Shown here in pieces: positions 47,530 to 58,037 of a DNA stretch of 64,000 nucleotides. The stretch covers positions 124,001 to 188,000 of the forward strand of contig NZ_JPRO01000003.1 in assembly GCF_000737785.1 (NCBI RefSeq), written 5' to 3'. A model generated the notes under the pieces. That model worked only from the letters and a program-made list of their open reading frames with translations, was not told the origin of the DNA and made no database searches. A program made the position numbers and the translations under genes. Each line of letters starts with the position of its first letter. Position 1 is the stretch's first letter. This stretch comes from Chryseobacterium luteum (lineage in GTDB: Bacteria; Bacteroidota; Bacteroidia; Flavobacteriales; Weeksellaceae).

Positions 47530-47560
47530 AAAAGCCATCCGGATTCCGGATGGCTTTTTT
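47530..47560. terminator. Terminator of the S10-spc-alpha operon
   Basis: Nine-base stem GCCATCCGG / CCGGATGGC extended by A-T pairs, a three-base loop, and six T after it. Flanking A run makes it bidirectional, also serving the convergent lipoprotein gene that ends at 47566. Confidence 0.92.
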
Positions 47561-47565
47561 ATTCA

Positions 47566-48000
47566 TTATATTTTCGTTCTCTTCAGCTCAATTACATTAT
47601 TGCCCTGCTCAAGATGCAGGCTGTCTCCTTTCACCCTTGCGGTCATATCATCTTTTTTATAGATGGTTTCCCCATTTTTTGTTTCCGTTTTGGGTAATGT
47701 GAACGTCTTTTTATTGCTGGTGATGGCAACATTACTTTCCTTGGAGTCATTTTTGAACACGACTTTTACCAATGTTCCGTCAGTGGCTTTGTAAACAAAA
47801 TCTGTTTTCTGCGTTTTCTGGCCGTTCACTTCCATTGTTGACGAACTTTCGGTTACAGAATCAATTTTTCCGTTATTGTCTCTGATCACAGTTTCTGAAC
47901 TGTCGATCTTGATCACATTTTTGTTTCCGCTTTCATTTTTTTTGCAGCTGGTTAATAATAATGCCATAGCTGCAGCTGATATTAAAAGGCTTTTTCTCAT
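47566..48000 (-). CDS. Putative MliC-like lipoprotein
   Basis: 144 residues with a signal sequence and lipobox LLTSC (Cys19), followed by a Ser/Thr-rich linker. The C-terminal 80 residues (FVYKATDGTLVKVVFKND, TFTLPKTETKNGETIY, GDSLHLEQGNNVIELK) follow the strand pattern of MliC, the membrane-bound inhibitor of C-type lysozyme, though the paired cysteines of that family are missing. The resemblance is by eye, so function is tentative. Convergent with rplQ and sharing its terminator. Confidence 0.7.
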   Translation of the reverse strand: MRKSLLISAAAMALLLTSCKKNESGNKNVIKIDSSETVIRDNNGKIDSVTESSSTMEVNGQKTQKTDFVYKATDGTLVKVVFKNDSKESNVAITSNKKTFTLPKTETKNGETIYKKDDMTARVKGDSLHLEQGNNVIELKRTKI

Positions 48001-48177
48001 GATATTTATTTTTTAATGGATGGAGTATTAATTGTTTTTCTATTGTAACAGAAATTTAAGTAAATTTAGTAGAACAAAAAACAAACCAATAACCCTGAAC
48101 TCAAGTCTCAAAATTACACAAAAGTGTAATTGTTTCTGTCTTGTTTTCTTACGAAATTTGTCTTAAACAAAAAAACA

Positions 48178-48810
48178 ATGAGTATTTCCATCGCCATAGT
48201 AGAAGACGAAAAGAACTACAACAATGCGTTGAAGAAAGTCATCAATTACCAGGATGACATGAAAGTAGCCGCTCAGTTCTTTAACGGGAAAGATGCCTTG
48301 AAAAATCTCCCTGATATTTCACCGGATGTAGTGATGATGGATATTCAGCTTCAGGATATGCTGGGCATCGAAATCATTGAAAAGCTCAGAAAAGAAATGC
48401 CGGAAACGCAGTTCATCATGTGTACCAGCTTTGAAGATGATGAAAAGATCTTTAATTCATTAAAAGCCGGGGCTATGGGCTACCTCATCAAAGGTGAAAG
48501 TATGGACAAGATCCTGTCTTCTATCCGGGATGTATACAATGGCGGAGCACCGATGAGCCTTTCAATAGCTCGCAGGGTCTTAAACCATTTCGAAAGAAAA
48601 CTTCCTGAAAGTAAAGATTTTGATGAACTCACCGAACGCGAAAAAGAAATTCTGGAACTTCTTTCACAAGGACTTCTTTATAAAGAAATAGCCGACCAGA
48701 AATTCATCACCATTGATACTGTAAAAAAACACGTAGGAAACATCTACCGAAAGCTGCATGTCAGTAATAAGGTGGAAGCCATTAATAAATTTAACCATTT
48801 TAAAAACTGA
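48178..48810 (+). CDS. LuxR/NarL-family response regulator
   Basis: 210 residues from ATG 48178 (MSISIAIVEDEKN); the 16 codons upstream look non-coding. Receiver domain 1-120 with the acidic pair Glu9-Asp10, phospho-acceptor Asp55 (VVMMDIQLQDM), Ser/Thr and Lys (near 106) in place. C-terminal LuxR helix-turn-helix about 145-205 (LTEREKEILELLSQGLLYKEIA, TVKKHVGNIYRKLHV). It should be phosphorylated by the HisKA_3 kinase 1.5 kb downstream, with two unrelated genes between. Confidence 0.93.
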   Translation: MSISIAIVEDEKNYNNALKKVINYQDDMKVAAQFFNGKDALKNLPDISPDVVMMDIQLQDMLGIEIIEKLRKEMPETQFIMCTSFEDDEKIFNSLKAGAMGYLIKGESMDKILSSIRDVYNGGAPMSLSIARRVLNHFERKLPESKDFDELTEREKEILELLSQGLLYKEIADQKFITIDTVKKHVGNIYRKLHVSNKVEAINKFNHFKN

Positions 48811-48815
48811 AAACT

Positions 48816-49712
48816 ATGAAAAAAAACATTGAACTAGAAAACCTTTTAGGGAAAATTTCTCAACTTGTTAATTACAAGAAACTTAATGATGTTGAATTGG
48901 GTATGATCAAAGACTTTTGTGATGAAATGATTGAAAGTCTTAGTTTGATTGATAAACCCGAAATATTTGATTTTAGTGACTTTAAAATAAACAGGCAGGA
49001 CGATGTAGATGCTGAGTATTCTATAAGGGTAGTAAAAAAAGAGACATGTCCAGATAATAGCATGTCCGGGGCCGGTGAAATTGATCCGGCAATTATATTA
49101 GGTTGGCACGAACGATATTCTGAAATTAAGGGAATGGAATTTAAGTATTTGCCTTCTATAGAAATAACAAGAGAAATTGCTCAAGAACTTTTCACAGATA
49201 GTGCTACAACTAAAACAAAGATATATCTGGGAGAAGATAATTGTGGATTGGTGTTTTTAACTGCAAATGAGAGTGAAGGGAAATATGCTATAATAAGTAA
49301 TACACTCGAAAAAACTGTTTTAAATAGAGTTCAATATGATGACTGTAGAGCTAAATATAACTCAGGATTGAAATCATCACTTGATGATTATATTCGCTAT
49401 AAAACTAAGGATTCTATGGCTAACAATACTAGGAGATTTATTTTGGGCAGAAAGATGTATGAAAATTTTATTAAAGCTTGTGGTAGTACTGCAAACTCTG
49501 TTATTGCTTTTTATCCCGTTATTTATCTTGAGAACGATTATTTGCAATATCCAGATGATGATGGCATATGTGTAAAGGTTAAGCATAAACATAGATTAAC
49601 ATTTTTGATGACATCGGAGCATCACACTAAAGAAGGAAGAGTTGCATTTCAAAAAGAATCTGTTTACGATAGAAATGGTCTTTGTCCTCCTCCTGATAAT
49701 TCAAACTGCTAA
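48816..49712 (+). CDS. Protein of unknown function between a response regulator and its kinase
   Basis: 298 residues, no signal peptide and no transmembrane helix. No family recognised. The N-terminal 60 residues are helical and charged; the middle contains GWHERYSEIKGMEFKYLPSI and a DNCGLVFLT strand; the C-terminus is short and ends DRNGLCPPPDNSNC. It begins five bases after the response regulator and its stop abuts the next ATG (TAAATG), so all four genes are one operon. More AT-rich than the flanking regulator gene. Confidence 0.75.
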   Translation: MKKNIELENLLGKISQLVNYKKLNDVELGMIKDFCDEMIESLSLIDKPEIFDFSDFKINRQDDVDAEYSIRVVKKETCPDNSMSGAGEIDPAIILGWHERYSEIKGMEFKYLPSIEITREIAQELFTDSATTKTKIYLGEDNCGLVFLTANESEGKYAIISNTLEKTVLNRVQYDDCRAKYNSGLKSSLDDYIRYKTKDSMANNTRRFILGRKMYENFIKACGSTANSVIAFYPVIYLENDYLQYPDDDGICVKVKHKHRLTFLMTSEHHTKEGRVAFQKESVYDRNGLCPPPDNSNC

Positions 49713-50312
49713 ATGAACTTTTTAGACTATTTATACTATATAATTATATTTATATGCTTTATTGTTTCCATGGGTTTTAGAAATCTGTGGAAACAATTTT
49801 TTTGGTTGTATTTTGGAATTACGATTCTTGTAGAGTTGATGGTCACATTTAAGGTTAATTTTATTACTACCCGGATGTATAATTATTTAGACTTATTTTG
49901 TATTTGTTTTTTTGGGTACATTTATTTCAAAGAACTTGATAATAGTAAAACCATTAAATTGATTACTATCATTAGCTGTTTGGCAGGAATATTTTTTATT
50001 TTGATTTCTACTACAAATTATTCTATTATTACTGGATTTCTTTACTCTATTTTTTTAATTTTCATTTCTATATTCTGGTTTTATATGAAAATATCGAATA
50101 AAAACAGAGAAGATAATATTTTACATCTTGCCTTTTTTTGGTTTAGCAGTTCATTATTACTGTGGGCAGTGTTTTATATTTTCAGAATGTTTCCTATGTA
50201 CATTTTTGTTAAAACAGACATAGAATTTTCTTATATGCTGAAAATAACTTTCCAAATTATTACTGTTATTTCTTATTTTATTTTTCTTAAAGGTTTACTG
50301 TGTAAAAAATGA
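49713..50312 (+). CDS. Multi-span membrane protein, possible sensor partner of the kinase
   Basis: 199 residues that are almost entirely hydrophobic: six to seven helices at about 5-21, 29-45, 56-72, 80-98, 104-125, 138-157 and 173-194, with short loops. No recognised family; the layout resembles 7TM sensing modules such as 7TMR-DISM. The start directly follows the previous stop. The last four bases overlap the kinase start (ATGA), so it is translated together with a kinase that lacks its own sensory domain. A sensor role is inferred from this. Confidence 0.75.
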   Translation: MNFLDYLYYIIIFICFIVSMGFRNLWKQFFWLYFGITILVELMVTFKVNFITTRMYNYLDLFCICFFGYIYFKELDNSKTIKLITIISCLAGIFFILISTTNYSIITGFLYSIFLIFISIFWFYMKISNKNREDNILHLAFFWFSSSLLLWAVFYIFRMFPMYIFVKTDIEFSYMLKITFQIITVISYFIFLKGLLCKK

Positions 50313-51094
50313 AAGAACTTCCATTTGAAATAAAATTTATATATGTTACTGCATTTATCCTAATATTAGTCTTTGCAGTATTTATAATTTTTGTTGTACT
50401 AATGTATAACAAAAAGCAGATTCTTTATTTGAGAGAAAAACAGTTAAATATTGAACACCAAAACCAACTCCTGCAAAAAGAACTAGAAAAGCAAAAATCC
50501 ATAGAACAGGAACGGGAACGCATCTCCCACGACATGCATGACGATCTGGGAGCAGGTATTTCAGCATTAAAACTTCAGGCAGAATTCTTAAAACAGAAAG
50601 CGGAAGATGATGATCTGCAAAATGATATAGACGAACTTCTGAAAACCTCGGAAGAAATGAACCTTTCCATGCGCGAAATGCTCTGGAGTCTGAATTCAGG
50701 AAATGATACCCTGGGAAGTTTTATAGATTATGCCATACAATATACAGCTAACTTTCTGAAAAGAACAAAAATAGAATTCTGGTCAGAAAGCGAAGATATT
50801 GTACCAGAAACCCCGGTTTCTACAGAACTGAGGAGGAACATGTTTTTATGCTTAAAAGAGGCAGTTAATAATGCCTATAAACATAGCCGGGCAAATACAT
50901 TGAGGCTTTCCTTTTTGCAGGAAAAAAATGTCTTTACAATGAAAATTTCAGATAACGGTGAAGGAATTCCTGAAGAACATCCCGAGGGAAATGGTCTCCG
51001 CAATATGAAGAGAAGAATGCAGGAACAGGAAGGTGAATGCCAGATCATAAAAGAAAGTCCGGGAACCCAAATCCTTTTTCGAACTATGGTGTAA
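50309..51094 (+). CDS. Short sensor histidine kinase (HisKA_3/NarX type)
   Basis: 261 residues. One transmembrane helix at about 10-33, a coiled-coil stalk to 66, the dimerisation/phosphorylation motif ERERISHDMHDDLGAGISAL (68-87; phospho-acceptor His77), and a HATPase_c domain with N box EAVNNAYKHS (near 186-195), G1 ISDNGEGIP and G2 GNGLRNMKRR. There is no periplasmic or cytoplasmic sensor domain. It pairs with the LuxR-type regulator upstream. Confidence 0.92.
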   Translation: MKELPFEIKFIYVTAFILILVFAVFIIFVVLMYNKKQILYLREKQLNIEHQNQLLQKELEKQKSIEQERERISHDMHDDLGAGISALKLQAEFLKQKAEDDDLQNDIDELLKTSEEMNLSMREMLWSLNSGNDTLGSFIDYAIQYTANFLKRTKIEFWSESEDIVPETPVSTELRRNMFLCLKEAVNNAYKHSRANTLRLSFLQEKNVFTMKISDNGEGIPEEHPEGNGLRNMKRRMQEQEGECQIIKESPGTQILFRTMV

Positions 51095-52691
<1,597 letters not shown>

Positions 52692-52706
52692 TTGAATTTA
52701 TAAATA

Positions 52707-52738
52707 ACGGCAAGCGATAATTTTTGTTTGCCGTATTT
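52707..52738 (+). terminator. Probable terminator after eno
   Basis: Stem ACGGCAAGC / GTTTGCCGT with one G-U pair and a ten-base loop, followed by ATTTTG. The T tract is short, so read-through into gltA is possible. Confidence 0.5.
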
Positions 52739-52772
52739 TGTAATAAGTAGTATATTTAAAAAAAATAAATAA

Positions 52773-54059
52773 ATGTCAGACAACAAAGTAATATTGAATT
52801 ATGACGGTAATTCATATGAATATCCAATCGTGGATAGTACTATCGGAGACAGAGGGATTGATATTTCAAAATTAAGAGACCAAACAGGTTTGATCACTCT
52901 GGATTTAGGGTACAAAAACACAGGAGCTACTCTTAGCGACATCACTTACTTAGACGGAGATAAAGGAGAATTGTTCTACAGAGGATATCCAATTGAGCAG
53001 ATTGCTGAAAAATCTAACTTCACAGAAGTAATGTACCTTTTATTAAACGGTGAATTACCTAACCAGGAGCAATTCGGTTCTTTCAACAACAACATCAAAA
53101 AATATAACTTTATAGCAGAGGAGATGAAAAAAATCATCGATGCTTTCCCTCGTTCTGCACATCCTATGGGAGTTTTATCTTCTTTAACTTCCGCTTTGAC
53201 CGCTTTTAATCCAAAAGCAGTTAACGTAAACTCCAAAGAAGAAATGGACCACGCTGCAGAATTGATGATTGCTAAATTCTCTCATCTTTGCGCATGGACC
53301 TACAGAAAAACTCAGGGTCTTCCGCTTAACCACGGAGACAACAGCCTGAACTACGTAGAAAACTTCTACAAAATGGCATTCAGATTACCGAACGAAGAAT
53401 TTGAAGTAAACCCGGTAATTGTAGATGCTCTTGATAAATTATTAATCCTTCACGCTGACCACGAACAAAACTGTTCCACTTCTACAGTAAGAATGGTAGG
53501 TTCTGCTCATACAGGTCTTTTTGCTTCCATCTCTGCTGGTGTTTCTGCACTTTGGGGCCCTCTTCACGGAGGAGCTAACCAGGCTGTGATCGAAATGCTT
53601 GAATTGATCGAAAAAGATGGTGGAGACGTTAATAAATGGGTTGAAAAAGCTAAAGATAAAAATGACAGCTTCCGTCTAATGGGCTTTGGACACAGAGTGT
53701 ACAAAAACTTTGACCCAAGAGCGAAGATCATTAAAAAAGCAGCGGATGATATCCTTAGCGCATTGGGAATTCAGGATAAAGCTCTTGACATTGCAATGCA
53801 GTTAGAAAAAGTAGCTCTTGAAGACGAATACTTCGTAGAAAGAAAGCTATATCCGAACGTAGACTTCTATTCAGGTATTATCTACAGAGCATTAGGAATT
53901 CCTACAGAAATGTTTACAGTAATGTTTGCATTGGGAAGACTTCCGGGATGGATTTCTCAGTGGAAAGAAATGAGAATGAAAGGAGATCCTATCGGAAGAC
54001 CGAGACAGGTTTACCAGGGTGCTCAAAAAAGAGATTACATCGATATTACAAACAGATAA
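52773..54059 (+). CDS. gltA: Citrate synthase (type II)
   Basis: Condenses oxaloacetate with acetyl-CoA at the entry of the TCA cycle. 428 residues, the size of the hexameric type II enzymes with the N-terminal extension (about 1-50). The catalytic segments are complete: GPLHGGANQAVIEML with its His, FGHRVYKNFDPRA with the second His, and the later Asp of VDFYSGIIYRALGIP. Terminated by the hairpin at 54081. Confidence 0.97.
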   Translation: MSDNKVILNYDGNSYEYPIVDSTIGDRGIDISKLRDQTGLITLDLGYKNTGATLSDITYLDGDKGELFYRGYPIEQIAEKSNFTEVMYLLLNGELPNQEQFGSFNNNIKKYNFIAEEMKKIIDAFPRSAHPMGVLSSLTSALTAFNPKAVNVNSKEEMDHAAELMIAKFSHLCAWTYRKTQGLPLNHGDNSLNYVENFYKMAFRLPNEEFEVNPVIVDALDKLLILHADHEQNCSTSTVRMVGSAHTGLFASISAGVSALWGPLHGGANQAVIEMLELIEKDGGDVNKWVEKAKDKNDSFRLMGFGHRVYKNFDPRAKIIKKAADDILSALGIQDKALDIAMQLEKVALEDEYFVERKLYPNVDFYSGIIYRALGIPTEMFTVMFALGRLPGWISQWKEMRMKGDPIGRPRQVYQGAQKRDYIDITNR

Positions 54060-54079
54060 TTGCTGTTTTTATCATAAAC

Positions 54080-54108
54080 AAAATCCCAAGGCTTGCTTTG
54101 GGATTTTT
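54080..54108 (+). terminator. gltA terminator
   Basis: Nine-base stem AAATCCCAA / TTGGGATTT with a loop of about eight bases, followed by TTTTATTTT. Confidence 0.8.
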
Positions 54109-54185
54109 ATTTTAATTGGTTGTGTCTTTTTATAAAATTGGAATCAATAATTTTATTAAATTTACTTCCATAAGTTGATCACTTT

Positions 54186-54255
54186 CAATAGGTTTTGGCT
54201 AAAGCCCGGAGGATAGAGATCATTGCTAAACGGACTAAAGTCCATTCCTGTTGAA
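54186..54255. repeat. REP-like palindromic repeat element
   Basis: Two small hairpins in succession, GGCTAAAGCC (54197-54206) and GGACTAAAGTCC (54232-54243), followed by ATTCCTGTTGA. This GGCTAAAGCC/CTAAAGTCCATTCCTaTTGA pattern resembles dispersed short repeats I know from Flavobacteriia genomes. Only one copy is in the window, so the call needs the rest of the genome. Confidence 0.5.
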
Positions 54256-54323
54256 AATCAGAAATAGTGATTGATAAAAGCAGTCATTATTTATCTTTAT
54301 ACCAAAAAATAAAAACAATTACA

Positions 54324-55385
54324 ATGACTTTCGGACAGCAGATGTTATTTTTCTTCAGTGCGGTAGGAGCCTTTAATGGGTTGCTGCTTGGGATCTACCT
54401 TCTATTTGTCAAAAAGCTCAGATACATTCCCGATTTCTTTTTAGGCTTGATTTTATTGACTTTAAGCATCAGAGTTGGGATTTCGGTTTGTATCTATTTC
54501 TATCCGGACTGGCCGCGGATTATTCCGCACTTCGGAATGTCGGCGCTGTTTTTTACGGGTCCGGCTTTATATTATTACATTACGTCATCATTCCGGAAGG
54601 AAGAATTTGATTTAAAACAATGCAGAACATCTTTCGGTTTGTTGACGTTGGTTCTTGGGACAGTCGGACTGTTATATTTGTTCTTCCCGGTTACATGGGA
54701 CAGATATTTTGGGACCTTTATTTATACGGTTTGGTCAGTATTTGTCTTACTTGCTGTCTATCAGTATTATATATATTCAAAACAGGTTCCTAAGAACCCC
54801 AATAAATTTATCCTTCCGGTACTCATCAGCAATGCAATCATTTTCCTGGCATATCAGTTAATTTCTACCGGCTGGGTACAGGTTTACTGTGCAGGCGGAA
54901 GCCTTGTCTTCTCGTTTGTGCTGTATGCCAATTTTTTAATTCTCTTCAGTAAAAAGAATGATCAGGATTCTGTAAGAGAGATTCCTAAATATACCAATAA
55001 AAAAATCTCAGAAGAACTTGCGGAAAGCTTTGTTTCAAAACTTGAACGGCTGATGGATTCCGAAGAATTATATAAAAATCCGAACCTGAAATTAAGTGAT
55101 CTGGCGGCCAGGCTGAATATGTCTGCCCATCAGCTTTCCCAGTTGCTGAATGATAATCTCGGTAAAAGCTTTTCCACATACATCAATGAATACAGGATCA
55201 GCGAAGCCTGCCAGAAAATAGAAAACGGCTCCTTCCTTAAGATCGAAGAGATCGGGTATGAAGTTGGGTTTAATTCTAAGTCTACTTTCTTTTCCACGTT
55301 CAAAAAAATTAAAAATACAACACCGCTTTTGTACAAACAGTCACAAATCCCTTCTGAAGCCAGGTTTCAGAGTTCAGAATTATAA
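54324..55385 (+). CDS. Membrane-bound AraC-family transcriptional regulator
   Basis: 353 residues from ATG 54324 (MTFGQQMLFFF); an upstream ATG at 54267 in frame gives a polar 19-residue extension and is less likely. Seven hydrophobic helices span about 5-215, then a short linker and the AraC DNA-binding domain (about 255-350; LSDLAARLNMSAHQLSQLLN and IGYEVGFNSKSTFFSTFKK, one helix-turn-helix each). The 7TM input domain suggests a membrane signal. A TonB-dependent receptor gene follows 80 bases later and may be a target. Confidence 0.9.
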   Translation: MTFGQQMLFFFSAVGAFNGLLLGIYLLFVKKLRYIPDFFLGLILLTLSIRVGISVCIYFYPDWPRIIPHFGMSALFFTGPALYYYITSSFRKEEFDLKQCRTSFGLLTLVLGTVGLLYLFFPVTWDRYFGTFIYTVWSVFVLLAVYQYYIYSKQVPKNPNKFILPVLISNAIIFLAYQLISTGWVQVYCAGGSLVFSFVLYANFLILFSKKNDQDSVREIPKYTNKKISEELAESFVSKLERLMDSEELYKNPNLKLSDLAARLNMSAHQLSQLLNDNLGKSFSTYINEYRISEACQKIENGSFLKIEEIGYEVGFNSKSTFFSTFKKIKNTTPLLYKQSQIPSEARFQSSEL

Positions 55386-55436
55386 TTTCGTACTGCGGAA
55401 TTTAAACTTCAAAACCTTATTTTTCTTTCAGCCTGC

Positions 55437-55444
55437 TACTTTTG
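55437..55444 (+). promoter_or_regulatory. -7 element for the TonB-dependent receptor gene
   Basis: TACTTTTG fits TAnnTTTG; it lies 22 bases before the ATG at 55466. A -33 element is not clear. Confidence 0.4.
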
Positions 55445-55465
55445 GTTTCATAAAATTTAAAATTT

Positions 55466-57829
55466 ATGAATATCAGATTATGGATTTTCCTGTTGCTCTT
55501 ATTTCTTTCCTGTTTTGGAAAAGCTCAGGAAACATTACACGGAAAGGTGTTGGATTCAGAAACTAAAAAGGCGGTTTTTCAGGCTGAAATATCTCTGTTA
55601 AACAAATCAGACCAAAGCGTCCTTCAAAAAGTTCAGACGGATTCCTTAGGCTTTTTCCAGCTGAATAATATAGCTGCTGATTCTTACTTGGTGATCCGGA
55701 AAAAGGAATATGAAACGAAAGAACTGGATAAAACCGGAGACTTTTCTTCGATTGAGCTGAAACCTGTAACTGAAAATATCTCAGAAGTGGTAATCCGTTC
55801 AGTGGCCAGAAGTATCAGGCTCAACGACGGAAATATTGTCATGAGTGTTTCCGGAAATAAAGACTTCAAAACATCAGCCAATCTTCTTGAAGTTTTAAAA
55901 AAGACACCGGGTGTTTCCATAGATCAGGAAGGTGGTATTTTTATTGGCGGAAGAATTACTCCCGCCATATTTATTGACGGAAAACCAGTCACCATGAGCA
56001 GCCAGGAACTGCAGGCCTATCTTCGTTCATTACCGCCGGAAATGGTAGAAGCTATTGAAGTGAATGCCAACCCTTCTTCAAAATATGATGCAGAATTTAA
56101 AGGAATCATCGATATCAGGCAGAAAAGAAACGGCAATCTCGGCTGGAAAGGAAATTACAACGGAAATGCATATGCCAATAAGTTCAGCTATAGGGAAAAT
56201 TCTTTAAACCTTTCTTATAATACAGAAAAAACAGCCTACAGCCTGCAGGCCGGTTACAATAACGGTATTTCCACATATCGCTATAATGCAATACAGAAAC
56301 TTGCCGATACCAATGTCATGCGAACCAACACATATCAGGAAGATGAAGGAAAAGTGTACAGCATTCAGGCCGGAGCAGATTTCAGGATCAATGATAAAAA
56401 CAGGTTAGGTGTCAATTTAAGAGGAAATTTCAGAACCAGTGACCGGATCCGTTCAGGCTCACTGTATACCACCAATAAAGATAAATCACAGCTGATCTTT
56501 AACACCGAAAGTAAAAACCCTACCCATTATTCCCAGGAAAATTATGGGGTAACTGCAGATTATTCATTTCAAAATAAAGGTTTTAAACTGAGTTTTTTAG
56601 GGAATTATCTTTCCGTGGAAAATAAGCAGAAGGATGATTTTATCAATAAAGATAAACCTACGTCTCAACTTTTATCCTACTGGCGATCTGACCTGCTTAA
56701 TAAAATTGATATCCAGACTGCACAAACCGACATTTCCCAAAAAATAGGAAATGCAGACATCGAAGCCGGAATGAAATACAGCCGTTCCAATACCCATAAT
56801 AATATCCGCTACGATACGCTCTCTGTGAATGACCGTTTTACCTTTGATCCAGAACGCAGCAATATATTTTCGTACAAAGAGAAAATATGGGCAGGCTACA
56901 TTTCCTACAGGCAGAAGTTTGGAAAACTTCTGGTGAATGCAGGACTGAGGTTTGAGAATACGCAGAGTATTTCGGATGCTGTTACCAAAGATTCTGTAGT
57001 TTCAAGGAATTATCTCGAATGGCTACCGTCTTTCAGTACAACATATACGTTCGATAAATCTAATGAACTGTCACTTTCGTACAGCAGAAAGATAACACGG
57101 CCTGTATTTTCCCAGCTCAATCCGTTCCGGGTTTATTTCAGCCCTCTGAATTACTGGATTGGAAATCCCTATCTGCAGCCTTCTTTTACCAGCCAGATCA
57201 AACTTACGTACCGTTATAAGAATTGGGTGACCAGTTTTATTGCGGGAAAAGAAAAAGATGTGATGACCCGTTATCCGCTTTACAACCCCAAAACCAATGT
57301 CCTGGAATACCTTGGGACCAATCTTCCTTACCGGAAATTTGCTTCCATAGAAACCAGCTTTCCTGTGAAACTGACCAAATGGTGGAACGTTACCAGCCAG
57401 ATCGCTGGATACTATAACGATGAGTTCAGGCCATATCTGGATGAAGTTTTTGCTTTGAAAGTCTATAATTATGAAATAAGGGTAAATCAGGTTTTCACTT
57501 TGCCTAAAAGATATACCGTTAATCTCTTTGCAAATTATGAATCTAAAACCGGAAACAGCCTGTACATTATAAAACCCAGATATACAGTAGATCTGTCTGT
57601 GCAGAAATCATGGTTTGACAGTAAACTGAATACAAAGATCAGCTATAACAATATTTTTGATTCTTACGATCAGCGTCTGGAGTTCAGACATAAGCAGATC
57701 ATGGACAACCGTTTTACGCATTGGTGGGACAGCAGCCGTCTGATCCTTTCTATCGGTTACAGCTTTGGAAGCTCAAAATATCAGGCTAAAGAACTTCAGA
57801 AAACAGAAGAAGAAAACAGGGCAAGATAA
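55466..57829 (+). CDS. TonB-dependent outer-membrane receptor
   Basis: 787 residues. Signal peptide (1-20, ending GKA), a carboxypeptidase-regulatory-like domain about 22-100 (GKVLDSETKKAVFQAEISLL), plug about 115-210 (KKTPGVSIDQEGGIFIGGR, SSKYDAEFKGIIDIR), and an OMP_b-brl-type barrel from about 230 to the end. No SusD partner is adjacent, so it is probably a metal, vitamin or siderophore receptor rather than a glycan system. Substrate unknown. The last strand (around RLILSIGYSFGSS) is followed by a short polar tail rather than a terminal Phe. Confidence 0.88.
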   Translation: MNIRLWIFLLLLFLSCFGKAQETLHGKVLDSETKKAVFQAEISLLNKSDQSVLQKVQTDSLGFFQLNNIAADSYLVIRKKEYETKELDKTGDFSSIELKPVTENISEVVIRSVARSIRLNDGNIVMSVSGNKDFKTSANLLEVLKKTPGVSIDQEGGIFIGGRITPAIFIDGKPVTMSSQELQAYLRSLPPEMVEAIEVNANPSSKYDAEFKGIIDIRQKRNGNLGWKGNYNGNAYANKFSYRENSLNLSYNTEKTAYSLQAGYNNGISTYRYNAIQKLADTNVMRTNTYQEDEGKVYSIQAGADFRINDKNRLGVNLRGNFRTSDRIRSGSLYTTNKDKSQLIFNTESKNPTHYSQENYGVTADYSFQNKGFKLSFLGNYLSVENKQKDDFINKDKPTSQLLSYWRSDLLNKIDIQTAQTDISQKIGNADIEAGMKYSRSNTHNNIRYDTLSVNDRFTFDPERSNIFSYKEKIWAGYISYRQKFGKLLVNAGLRFENTQSISDAVTKDSVVSRNYLEWLPSFSTTYTFDKSNELSLSYSRKITRPVFSQLNPFRVYFSPLNYWIGNPYLQPSFTSQIKLTYRYKNWVTSFIAGKEKDVMTRYPLYNPKTNVLEYLGTNLPYRKFASIETSFPVKLTKWWNVTSQIAGYYNDEFRPYLDEVFALKVYNYEIRVNQVFTLPKRYTVNLFANYESKTGNSLYIIKPRYTVDLSVQKSWFDSKLNTKISYNNIFDSYDQRLEFRHKQIMDNRFTHWWDSSRLILSIGYSFGSSKYQAKELQKTEEENRAR

Positions 57830-57834
57830 AAAGA

Positions 57835-57859
57835 AAACCTGCTTGTCGTAAGCAGGTTT
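57835..57859. terminator. Bidirectional terminator
   Basis: Perfect ten-base stem AAACCTGCTT / AAGCAGGTTT with a five-base loop. A T-rich tail follows on + and a CTTTTTAT tail on -, so it serves the receptor gene and the short peptide gene on the other strand. Confidence 0.8.
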
Positions 57860-57872
57860 ATTGATTTTTTGA

Positions 57873-58037
57873 TTACGGGCAGGCACAGTTTCCGCATGTC
57901 CAGATCGTACACTTTCCGTTCTCGTCCCATTCGCAGCAGTATCTTGGTCTGGTTGGACCAACACCTCCTACGATTAATTTTTGCTCGTTTCTTCCTAATT
58001 TTTGTGCATTTTTCAACACAGGATTTTTCTTGTTCAT
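57873..58037 (-). CDS. Short bacteriocin-like double-glycine peptide, six cysteines
   Basis: 54 residues, found by reading the gap. The leader of 25 residues ends in Gly24-Gly25 and the gapless pattern K-[IL]-x-R-x-E-x-K-x-[VI]-x-G-G is shared with the other peptide gene at 14266-14502 (QKLGRNEQKLIVGG against KKISRKELKEVFGG). The predicted core of 29 residues (from Val26) contains six cysteines at 34, 35, 43, 48, 51 and 53, spaced CC-x7-C-x4-C-x2-C-x-C. The stop is 14 bases before a strong terminator. No transporter or modification gene is near. Confidence 0.75.
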   Translation of the reverse strand: MNKKNPVLKNAQKLGRNEQKLIVGGVGPTRPRYCCEWDENGKCTIWTCGNCACP

